Assembly (NCBI GenBank): GCA_965221135.1
Contig: CBDCRZ010000070.1
Span: 1-64,000 of the forward strand
Direction: 5' to 3'
From: Sansalvadorimonas sp965221135
GTDB lineage: Bacteria > Pseudomonadota > Gammaproteobacteria > Pseudomonadales > Endozoicomonadaceae
DNA length: 64,000 nt
Both the position numbers and the translations under genes were made by a program. Positions 18,751-26,281 of this stretch are shown here, in pieces; position 1 is the first letter of the stretch, and each line of letters starts with the position of its first letter. The notes below the pieces were generated by a model. That model had not been told where the DNA came from and did no database searches. It saw only the letters and a list, made by a program, of their open reading frames with translations.

Positions 18751-18866
18751 TTTGAACCACGGAGGGCACTAAGAACACAGAGAAAAGCAAAAGCTTTTGG
18801 TAAGAGCTTTTGCTTTTTATTAAAAGCTCTTCCTCTGTGTTCTTTGTGCCCTCTGTGGTTAAAGGC
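18751..18866. repeat. Palindromic intergenic element, copy 4
   Basis: TTTGAACCACGGAGGGCAC pairs with GTGCCCTCTGTGGTTAAA; the core is AAAGCAAAAGCTTTTGG and its mirror. It lies between the broken barrel gene and the wza start. Confidence 0.8.
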
Positions 18867-18875
18867 TTTAAAAGC

Positions 18876-19987
18876 TTACAAGGAGAAGGTTGCGCTCAGC
18901 ATGTAAACATTACGGCTGTAGTTGTCTTCGATACTCTTAGGCTGGCCAGACTTCGCGCTTTCGTCACGCTTGGTGTAGTTGTAGTCCAGAGAGATCATCA
19001 CCCAGCGTGCCAGGTCGTAGTCCGCACCCAGGCCAAAGCCTTTGATGGTACGATCTTTAGTGGTCACACTGTCTCTACCTCGTTGAATTTCTTCATCACC
19101 GTAGCTGGCAGAAGCACGAGTGACAACACGCTGGGTCCAGTCATGCTTCCAGTCCAGACGGGTAGTGGTACCCTTGGTGAAATCAGCACTGGCTGGGTTT
19201 TCAGATTCCAGACCATAGTCACGACTGGTGCTCAGCTGTACAAGGGAATGAGGCATTGGCAGGCAGCTGACACCCAGCTCCCAACCGTTGTAACCTTCAT
19301 CACTCACACCTGAGATTTTACTGCCCCGGTAACGACGACCGAACCTGGCATAACCAGTGGTTTTTGCCGTAGCATCCCAACGCAGACCCATCAGAGTTCG
19401 ATCCGCACCACCACGAACCTTACTACCTCCTACGCTCTCTTTTTCGTAACTTCTGTTTGCATAGTTGGCAAACAGGTCAAGCCGCATGGTGGCTTCCTGA
19501 GCACCAAAGCCGTAAACACCGCCGATTTTCGGCAGGGTGTATCCGGTGGCATCTTTTTGCTGCTAGCGCTAACCGTCGAACATTCATCGCTGTACTGGCC
19601 GTATTGACCGTCGACAGAGACACGATGACGGGAGGTGAATTCGTGAGTGATGTCACCCAGAATACCGTAATCGGTGTAATCCGCATTGTGCTGGCTTGCG
19701 TAGGTTACGTCCTTGGCTGCCAGGGTGATGCCGTATTCGTTAAGGCCGCTGATCGCGCGGAAGTCCAGACTGGGCTCAATAACGAAAACACTGGAGCTTT
19801 TGTTTTTCAGGCCTTCTGTTTATCCGTCGCGGAACACGTTGTCGTCGTAACGGTATTCGGTGTTCAACATAGGGGTCATCTCAACAACCCCAACCCGGAT
19901 GCTGCCAGGGTCTTCAATAGCAGCCATGGCAGACACGCCATAAGATACGGCGGCCACAGCGATAGCCAGTTTATTTAAACCTTTCAT
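18876..19987 (-). pseudogene. Outer-membrane beta-barrel protein, broken copy
   Basis: Related along its length to the intact 406-residue barrel at 20881-22101. The N-terminus has a signal peptide (MKGLNKLAIAVAAVSYGVSAMA) and GSIRVGVVEMTPMLNTEYRYDDNVF. A TAA follows FRDG at 19820, then the same frame continues through IEPSLDFRAISGLNEYG and ITHEFTSRHRVSVDGQY. Near 19560 a frameshift moves the reading to the frame that runs to the end (MRLDLFANYANRS, DATAKTTGYARFGRRYRG, ending NYSRNVYMLSATFSL). One stop and one frameshift therefore separate it from a full barrel of about 370 residues. The terminal Leu and aromatic pattern fits BAM-dependent insertion. Confidence 0.8.
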
Positions 19988-20227
19988 GAACAGGTTACTA
20001 CCTTGTTTAATTCTGTGTCGGTGTATGATGTGTGCGGCGTATGCCTTCGATGTGCTGTACACGTTCCCTTAACGACATTCTATCCCAAAGAAAACGACAC
20101 CGTATTATCATGAATCAATGAGACTTTAAACTCAGGCCGTTATATTGGCTTCGTGTGTTGAACATATGCCAGACACGGCTCCCGACGACTCCCTATTTCC
20201 TGCTTTTCTTGCTTTACAGGAAATAAC

Positions 20228-20617
20228 ATGAAATTCCCGAAAACCCTTACGGCTGCCGTTGTTTTGGCTGCGTCCGTAAATATTGCGCAGGCTGCCGAAA
20301 CGCAAATGCCTGAAAGCGCAGTCGCAGCTGATCGCTGCTGACCCAGACAACGCTATCGCAATTGTAACAGTTGCCGTCAGCATGTTCCCAGCACAGGCCG
20401 ATGCCATCGTTGCAGCCGCGACCACTGCAGCTCCTACCGCAGCCCGATGAAGCCCGAAGTTGCTGAAACTGTCAACCCTGGCAGCAGTACCGACACGCCA
20501 GCTCCTGAAGGTGAGGATTCAGCGCCCGAGGCTGACACTCCACCAGTAACACCTCCACCACCGGTAACAACCCCTCCAGGCAGTGATGATAAGCCACCCT
20601 CAGTCAGCCCGAATTAA
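20228..20617 (+). pseudogene. Ala/Pro-rich secreted protein, twice frameshifted
   Basis: ATG 20228 follows AGGAAATAAC and encodes a signal peptide (MKFPKTLTAAVVLAASVNIAQAA), but the frame stops after 37 residues. A second frame gives AADPDNAIAIVTVAVSMFPAQADAIVAAA, and a third, in phase with the first, encodes an acidic Pro-rich tail (PPVTPPPPVTTPPGSDD) ending at 20617. It matches in layout the intact protein at 22157-22750: signal peptide, Ala-rich amphipathic helices, Pro-rich end. Two compensating indels are needed. It is transcribed away from the broken barrel gene across a 240-bp spacer. Confidence 0.65.
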
Positions 20618-20638
20618 TAACTGAGATTGTTTAACGTT

Positions 20639-20664
20639 GCAGTTTCTGCTTTTTCAGAAACTGC
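20639..20664 (+). terminator. Hairpin after the Ala/Pro-rich gene
   Basis: GCAGTTTCTG and CAGAAACTGC form a perfect 10-bp stem with a CTTTTT loop, 22 bases after the stop codon. No long T tract follows, so it may be a transcript-stabilising or Rho-assisted end. The remaining 216 bases up to 20880 show nothing clear. Confidence 0.55.
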
Positions 20665-20880
20665 CAACTTGCACGCTACCGCCCTTCAAGTTTGGCTCAC
20701 CCTGAAAAACCACACACCAAAAGCAGAACGCGCTAATACGTAAGCTGCTGATAATTAATCTATTTGGAACGTTAACTTCTTTGCCGTTTGTCGCTTATGC
20801 GGTGAAACTAAACATACAAATGAGATGAGATCAGATACAAATCACACATAAAATGTACCTGACCCCATTTAAGATTTGTT

Positions 20881-22101
20881 TTACAGAGACATTTCTGCCA
20901 TCAGGGTATAAACATTACGGCTATAACCGTTATCACTCTCACCACTACTTTTAATGCTTTCGTCTCGCGTGTCATACGTGTAGCCAGCGGAAACAGTTAA
21001 CCAACGCTGTACTTTCCAGCCAAGCGCCAGAGATACAGTATCGGAGTCTCTGTCTTTCAGGGGGGTACCTGCAGAGTTTTGCACTTCTTCACTCACCACC
21101 GTCCAGCTCAGGTTGCTATCGATTCGATCAGTCCAATTATGGTTCCACGACAGAGTGGTATTGGTACCACTGGTGAAGTTACTGGCAGTAGGATCATCCG
21201 TTTCCAGACCGTAATCACGACTAGTGGAAAGCTGAATAGTTGAATAAGGCAGCGGCTGATAGCTAAGGCCAACTTCCCAACCATTGGAACTTTCAGTGCT
21301 TACACCGGATACTTCAGTATCACGATAACGACGACCAACCTTCACATAGCCGCTGGTTTTGGCTGTCGCATCCCAATTCAAACCCACCAGATAACTGGTT
21401 ACGGCAAAACCGCTGTCGTCCGCTGTTGAATCGTCATACTTGAGCTTACGTTTTTTTAGCTCGACCAGGGCACGAGTCTTGGGCATTACCCGATAATAAA
21501 CAGTCGTCCCGAGAGTTTTGGCAGACGAGTCTTTATCAATGGTTTCTTTGTAGTTTTTCTTATCAACACCACCAAACAGATCAAACCTGGCCATAGCTTC
21601 TTCACCACCGAAACCATAGATAAAGTCAGCAGCATGCTTGATGTATTCAGGAGGACGGCCATCAGAGGCTCTCTGGGCATTGGCATCATGCAGCTCTGCT
21701 GCGACAAGAGAAAGATCCAGTCGGTTACGACTGTTAAATTCATGATGACCATTAAAGGAGAGAGTTGCGTCGGTATAATCAGCATCCCGCTCACTGAAAT
21801 AACGGTTGCCATTCACATCCGCCAGTACGCTGTACTCATTTACACCCTGCATCGCCTTCAATTCTAAAGAAGGGTTAATAGAGGCAAAATTCGAGGAGCG
21901 CTCAGCCTTATCCTTATATACATTATCATCATGACCAAAAGTCGTTTTCAGGCCAGGTGTTAATTCAAATACACCAACATCTATATGTCCCGGTTCTTCT
22001 ACAGCGGCTACCGCTCCGGTAGATATCATTGACGCAGTAATCAGAGCTACCGCTCCGGCCAGTCCATTATTCCTAAAGCGCTGCATGCGTACTTTTCTCA
22101 A
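20881..22101 (-). CDS. Outer-membrane beta-barrel protein (intact)
   Basis: The 406-residue protein has a signal peptide ending near SMISTGAVAA, then HIDVGVFELTPGLKTTFGHDDNVY, and many amphipathic strands of 9-12 residues with Gly/aromatic girdles (SGYVKVGRRYRDTEVSG, STIQLSTSRDYGLET, NTTLSWNHNWTDRI), ending in an MSL C-terminus. This is the pattern of the BBP2_2/'outer membrane beta-barrel' group often found in exopolysaccharide loci, where such barrels replace the pore of the export system. Start could be 22101 or the ATG five codons later. It lies downstream of the Ala/Pro-rich gene, 56 bases away, probably in one transcript. Confidence 0.8.
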   Translation of the reverse strand: MRKVRMQRFRNNGLAGAVALITASMISTGAVAAVEEPGHIDVGVFELTPGLKTTFGHDDNVYKDKAERSSNFASINPSLELKAMQGVNEYSVLADVNGNRYFSERDADYTDATLSFNGHHEFNSRNRLDLSLVAAELHDANAQRASDGRPPEYIKHAADFIYGFGGEEAMARFDLFGGVDKKNYKETIDKDSSAKTLGTTVYYRVMPKTRALVELKKRKLKYDDSTADDSGFAVTSYLVGLNWDATAKTSGYVKVGRRYRDTEVSGVSTESSNGWEVGLSYQPLPYSTIQLSTSRDYGLETDDPTASNFTSGTNTTLSWNHNWTDRIDSNLSWTVVSEEVQNSAGTPLKDRDSDTVSLALGWKVQRWLTVSAGYTYDTRDESIKSSGESDNGYSRNVYTLMAEMSL

Positions 22102-22156
22102 TGTGTGATTTTTATTGCTTATTTATTTTCTGTACCGTCAGACCTGAATCAAAACA

Positions 22157-22750
22157 TCAAGAAGGGCTAACTGAAATTACAGTAGGAGGAGGTGTAACGA
22201 CAGGAGGTGGAGGCACAACAACCGGGGCCGGAGCATCCTGAGCAGGAGCCTGCTCTTGCTGCTGGGCATCTTCAGCTTGTGCGACTTCTACTTCAGTTTG
22301 CTCAGCTTCAACTTCGGTCTGCTCCGCTTCCACCTCAACGGCAGAGTTGCTTGTTGTTGCAGCAATCTGTTGTACTGCCTGATCGGCAACCTGGCTAATC
22401 GCGGCCCGAACAGCAGGATCACTGACTTCTGAGGAAGCCGCCTGAACAATCGCAGCTATCTGTGCCGGGGCAGCCTGAACAACTGTAAATACAATTTGTG
22501 TCACCAGTGTTGGATTGGCTTTCACTGCAGCGGCTACAACCTGCGCTAATGCTTCCGGTTGCGCCTGAAGAATCTCCGCGGCCTGAGCCATAACGTCCAG
22601 CACCGTCGCACCTTCCTGCTGAAGCGCCAACTCTATGGCCTCTTCTGGTGTAAGGTTCTGCAGGTCAGTTGCCAGGTCGGCACTCACAGTAAAAGGAAGG
22701 ACCAAACATGATGCTAAAACCAGTGCCTTATATGACGTTCTTTTTTTCAT
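22157..22750 (-). CDS. Ala-rich periplasmic/secreted protein with Pro-rich tail
   Basis: The 197-residue protein begins with MKKRTSYKALVLASCLVLPFTVSA, a clear signal peptide. Residues 30-135 are Ala/Val/Gln-rich helical repeats (ALAQVVAAAVKANPTLVTQIV, QAAPAQIAAIVQAA). Residues 137-160 contain an imperfect tandem of EVEAEQT, and the end is Pro-rich (PVVVPPPPVVTPPPT). I do not recognise the family. Pairing with a barrel gene here, and in the broken pair at 18876-20617, suggests the two work together at the outer membrane. A hexanucleotide repeat lies just upstream. Confidence 0.7.
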   Translation of the reverse strand: MKKRTSYKALVLASCLVLPFTVSADLATDLQNLTPEEAIELALQQEGATVLDVMAQAAEILQAQPEALAQVVAAAVKANPTLVTQIVFTVVQAAPAQIAAIVQAASSEVSDPAVRAAISQVADQAVQQIAATTSNSAVEVEAEQTEVEAEQTEVEVAQAEDAQQQEQAPAQDAPAPVVVPPPPVVTPPPTVISVSPS

Positions 22751-22765
22751 ATCAAATCCATTTAT

Positions 22766-22789
22766 ATTTTTATTTTTATTTTTATTTTT
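22766..22789. repeat. Hexanucleotide repeat (ATTTTT)4 upstream of secreted protein gene
   Basis: Four perfect ATTTTT units (AAAAAT on the coding strand) lie 16-39 bases before the start codon at 22750. Such tracts between promoter and start can change copy number by slippage and alter expression. That effect is known for other loci and only inferred here. Confidence 0.7.
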
Positions 22790-22887
22790 ATTGGTATTTA
22801 TACCTATTGAATATGGATGATGATATTAGCAAAGGCTTTTTATTTCAAAGCTTTTATTCACAGACCGTCTTGACCGACGACAACAGA

Positions 22888-24102
22888 CTACTGACGAGCC
22901 TGTGTGCGTGTCGACTTCAAGGCCGGCACCAACAATACAACTCCTTGACCAAGCAGTAGCGGCAGTATAAATAGAAGACTCGACATCACTTCAAAAATCC
23001 GACTTAAAGACAAATCAAGCACCGGAGGCATCCAAAGGATGCTACTCATGGCAAGACCAACATACATGAAATAACCAACAACTATGGCTATAACAATTAA
23101 CAGTACAGGTTCAAGACACGCGACCATTTGCAATTGCTTTTTATGCATACCTAACATGTGAAGTATCTGCATATCCTTCTCACGCAGACTCATACCTTTG
23201 GAAATAGCGAGAAACATCGCCAGCAAACCTATCGCAGAAGCAACAACAATCAATACAATGAAAACAATGCGAACACTTTCGCCATAAAATCTCAGCTTTT
23301 TTATTTCGACAGCGGGTATGACGGCTTCTGCAGAGGACATAAGCGCAGGAAGATTACGCTGAATAGAAAATAAAGATCCTTTGTCGCTCAACTTGACAGC
23401 AAAGAAACTGACTTCCCCCGGCAGCGGGTGCAATGCACGACCAATACTGTTCTGCTCTTGATTCAGCCTTCTGGCCTCATACAACGCTTCGAGTGAAGAT
23501 AAGATCACACCATCAATGGGCGAGTGGTGTTTTTTAATAATTCCGGTTATTGGGAACTCCATAGAATACACATCGTCTGGCTGCAGATCGGAACCCGCAC
23601 CGATAGTAATAAATTCCCCGACTTTATATCCAGACTCTTTCGCAACATCAGCCCCCAGCACAACACCGGACACATCACCAAACACTTCACCATCCTTCAT
23701 GGCAACTGAACCAAATGCATAATTCTCCAACATGTGAGGTACAGTTCCAATAACCGGCCACACCCGATGGCTCTCCCCTGTCGCTACGGGCAGCACCAGG
23801 TCAACCTCAGGAATATCCCAGAGAATATCTTCGTAATGACCAGGAACCGGGGGCGATGCAGTTTGAACATCTAGCGTCAGGGACTGCCACACCAGCATCA
23901 TCGGTGATGCATGACCACCAATAACCAGATCATACTGACGAGAAAGATTGTCGACCCGGACTTCAACCAATCGGGAAAAATGAACCAAACTCAGCACCAG
24001 CATATTACAAATGGCCAGGGCGCCAAGACTCAAGATCAACTTCCGGGATCGCCAGCGAAGATTCTTGATGGTTAACATCCATGTAAGACGATTTACCGTC
24101 AC
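22888..24102 (-). CDS. FtsX/MacB-type ABC transporter permease
   Basis: The 404-residue protein has one N-terminal membrane helix (LILSLGALAICNMLVLSLVHF), a periplasmic domain of about 220 residues, and three C-terminal helices (IVFIVLIVVASAIGLLAMFLA, VLLIVIAIVVGYFMYVGLAM, SLLFILPLLLGQGVVLLVPAL). This 1+3 layout defines type VII (MacB/LolC/FtsX) permeases, which couple cytoplasmic ATP hydrolysis to work in the periplasm rather than to classical transport. KGMSLREKDMQILHMLGMHKKQL is the conserved coupling region. It overlaps the ATPase gene by 4 bases. Substrate unknown. Confidence 0.88.
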   Translation of the reverse strand: MTVNRLTWMLTIKNLRWRSRKLILSLGALAICNMLVLSLVHFSRLVEVRVDNLSRQYDLVIGGHASPMMLVWQSLTLDVQTASPPVPGHYEDILWDIPEVDLVLPVATGESHRVWPVIGTVPHMLENYAFGSVAMKDGEVFGDVSGVVLGADVAKESGYKVGEFITIGAGSDLQPDDVYSMEFPITGIIKKHHSPIDGVILSSLEALYEARRLNQEQNSIGRALHPLPGEVSFFAVKLSDKGSLFSIQRNLPALMSSAEAVIPAVEIKKLRFYGESVRIVFIVLIVVASAIGLLAMFLAISKGMSLREKDMQILHMLGMHKKQLQMVACLEPVLLIVIAIVVGYFMYVGLAMSSILWMPPVLDLSLSRIFEVMSSLLFILPLLLGQGVVLLVPALKSTRTQARQ

Positions 24103-24845
24103 ACCTTTTCCTCTCTACAAAGCACGTTCAAGTCTTCCATGATCAAATGCCGGTCAAACAACTGCTCATCAACAATATTGTGAGTAACCCAAATTAACGT
24201 TGTCTGTTTTTCCCGTACCAACTCTTCAATGATTTTAAACACCTGGCTTTGCATGGAACTATCGATACTGGCAGTCGCCTCATCGGCAATAATAATGGGG
24301 GGCGAGCCGATTAACGCGCGCGCAATCGCGACACGCTGCTGGATCCCACGGCTCAACTGACTGGCCGGCTTCTTGAGCAGCTCCATATCCTCAACACCCA
24401 GTGAAGCCAGCAACCTGTAAGCCTCATACTCAGGCGGAGTGTTCATTTGCACAACTTTGGCCCTGCGCTCAGCACTCAAACTTAAAGGCAGGAGTATGTT
24501 CTCCATAGCGGTGAGGTAGGGAATTAGATGTAAATTCTGAAAAATAAAACCAATTGCATCCCCTCTCAACGTGTCCCGGTCTTTTTCCGAAAGACCAGCC
24601 ATGGCATGGCCAGCAAGATGCACCTCACCACAATCAGGTATCAATAACCCACTAATCACCTTAAGCAGTGTTGTTTTTCCCGAACCGTTACCACCCGTTA
24701 ACAGTATCCGCTCCCCACGTGAGATGGAAAGACCAGGGGTATGCAATCGTGCATTCGCGCCGCTGCTAACCCTGACATCCTGAAGCTGTATGACCCTATC
24801 GCTTATATCTTTATCTATAGAACTACTATTTTGGGTTTGTGTCAT
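24099..24845 (-). CDS. ABC transporter ATP-binding protein (LolD/MacB type)
   Basis: The 248-residue ATPase has Walker A LTGGNGSGKTTLL, Q-loop GFIFQNLHLIPYLT, signature LSRGIQQRVAIARAL (Arg-Gly-Ile where most relatives have GGQ), Walker B PPIIIADEATAS and H-loop VTHN. It works with the permease encoded next. The 22-base gap to the upstream secreted-protein gene suggests one operon of four genes. Confidence 0.92.
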   Translation of the reverse strand: MTQTQNSSSIDKDISDRVIQLQDVRVSSGANARLHTPGLSISRGERILLTGGNGSGKTTLLKVISGLLIPDCGEVHLAGHAMAGLSEKDRDTLRGDAIGFIFQNLHLIPYLTAMENILLPLSLSAERRAKVVQMNTPPEYEAYRLLASLGVEDMELLKKPASQLSRGIQQRVAIARALIGSPPIIIADEATASIDSSMQSQVFKIIEELVREKQTTLIWVTHNIVDEQLFDRHLIMEDLNVLCREEKV

Positions 24846-24867
24846 ATTGAGTAATTCACGGTTTAAG

Positions 24868-25431
24868 TTATTGATCGAGATAAATATCAGGTGTTTCAGG
24901 CGTTAATATCGTTTTGGTAAATACGGTATTTGTTGCAACCCAAACACTGATTTCTCTCATACCCTGAACATGTCTAAACAAATCAACAGATACAATCTCA
25001 GGCCGGTAATGATTGCAACGAATAATCCAGTACCCCCTCAAATTGTCTCCCCTTTTGAAGTTTGGAAAACTTGATTCAACCACCCGACAATTTTTCCCTA
25101 CATTGACGGCAAGACTATTGTCTTTAGCAGCCTTGCGAAAATTACTGATCAGCCTCGTGGCATGACCGCTATCAACAAATGAATGAACAAGCACTGCCGG
25201 CAGCTCAAGGTAGAAAATATAACCATCATTTTTTTTGGAGAAGCTGATATCCAGCTCCCCTCTTTCCTCAATCACAGCGGAGTGAACAACGCTGCGACTA
25301 CTCACACTTACGTTATTATCTTTCCCACTCGTCGGCGCACTGCAAATCAACGATAAAACAAACAGAGACAAGAGGCTCTTAATTGAAAGTCGCTGCCCTA
25401 TCAACCATTCATTGACCGACAACACACTCAC
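24868..25431 (-). CDS. Secreted protein of unknown function in ABC operon
   Basis: The 187-residue product has a hydrophobic N-terminal segment (LSIKSLLSLFVLSLICSAPTSG) that looks like a signal peptide with a possible lipobox-like Cys (LICS), then a soluble domain containing FSKKNDGYIFYLELPAVLVH and LRGYWIIRCN. I do not recognise a family. It overlaps the upstream protease-like gene by 4 bases (ATGA type), so the two are translationally coupled and probably act together in the periplasm. Confidence 0.65.
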   Translation of the reverse strand: MSVLSVNEWLIGQRLSIKSLLSLFVLSLICSAPTSGKDNNVSVSSRSVVHSAVIEERGELDISFSKKNDGYIFYLELPAVLVHSFVDSGHATRLISNFRKAAKDNSLAVNVGKNCRVVESSFPNFKRGDNLRGYWIIRCNHYRPEIVSVDLFRHVQGMREISVWVATNTVFTKTILTPETPDIYLDQ

Positions 25432-25940
25432 CTCTCTCCTCCCTGCAAATATTGATCACTGGTATCGATCAAAACACGGCCATTCAGAAAATTACGCCCA
25501 AGCAATAATGGCTGTGGAAATGCACTGCGATTAATAAGCGAAACTTCAGTTAGAACGGTCAGGGAGCCAACAGTAAGTGTCAGATTCACAACCGGTCTCA
25601 CAGTGATACGATTATGGCTAAGAACCCTTGCTATGCGATTGATAGGAAGATTCAATTCAATGGCTTTTTTCTGATTATCCAGAAGTTGAAAGTAAACCCA
25701 CCGGTTACCAGAACGACTCATATGCGTGCGAATTCGACGAGCATCAATCGCAGACGTTTCCGCTCCACTATCCACTAGTGAATTCATGACTATACTTGGC
25801 GCCTCGGTAATACGGACATACTCAAACCGTCCAAATACCGGCTTGGCCGCATAGCCAGTGGTCGCATGCGCCCCAATAAAACACATGAGTACAACCAGCA
25901 TCAACCGCGCGCTTTCCTTGTTGAAGGGACAATATCGCAC
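25428..25940 (-). CDS. Retropepsin-like aspartic protease (RimK-associated type), periplasmic
   Basis: The 170-residue protein has a signal peptide (LMLVVLMCFIGAHATTGYA) followed by FGRFEYVRI, the active-site motif VDSGAETSAIDA (D-S-G), and LLLGRNFLNGRVLIDTS near the end. This is the pattern of the Pfam family once called putative ATP-dependent zinc protease (PF05618), now seen as a retropepsin fold with the D-S/T-G catalytic Asp. It is the first gene of the four-gene operon with the MacB-like transporter, so it may process a periplasmic substrate handled by it (inference). No LexA or Fur-like site was noticed upstream. Confidence 0.82.
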   Translation of the reverse strand: MRYCPFNKESARLMLVVLMCFIGAHATTGYAAKPVFGRFEYVRITEAPSIVMNSLVDSGAETSAIDARRIRTHMSRSGNRWVYFQLLDNQKKAIELNLPINRIARVLSHNRITVRPVVNLTLTVGSLTVLTEVSLINRSAFPQPLLLGRNFLNGRVLIDTSDQYLQGGER

Positions 25941-26036
25941 AGACCTTCCTCACAGATCACATGTAGGTTATATCGGTAGGCTGACCCATGACTTGACCAT
26001 CCTTCCGTTATCAACAGACACCGGCAGAGAGATGAT

Positions 26037-26270
26037 CTAAACCTGTACATCATAAGTTTGTAGGGCAGGCACTTCCCGAACCACCTCTCCCCCCGGAATC
26101 AATGCCAGCAGCCCAACTCCTACATTATGTCCCTTAGCCATCATCGTTGATTCGTCTCGAAGAGTGATAGTACTGGTGCCATTAGAGTTATGGCTGGCGA
26201 CGGTTCCGGCCACCCGGCTCGCCTTCGGGAGCAAAGCTTGAAAATTTTTCCATGGGTTTGTTGTTGCCAT
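26037..26270 (-). CDS. Small phage-associated protein
   Basis: The 77-residue protein starts at ATG 26270 after AGGAGAT; the longer frame upstream belongs to the neighbouring gene. It begins MATTNPWKNFQALLPK and contains TVASHNSNGTSTITLRDES, a beta-rich stretch. Family not recognised. It lies 11 bases after the large structural protein gene and is the last phage gene on this side. Confidence 0.6.
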   Translation of the reverse strand: MATTNPWKNFQALLPKASRVAGTVASHNSNGTSTITLRDESTMMAKGHNVGVGLLALIPGGEVVREVPALQTYDVQV

Positions 26271-26281
26271 CACTATCTCCT

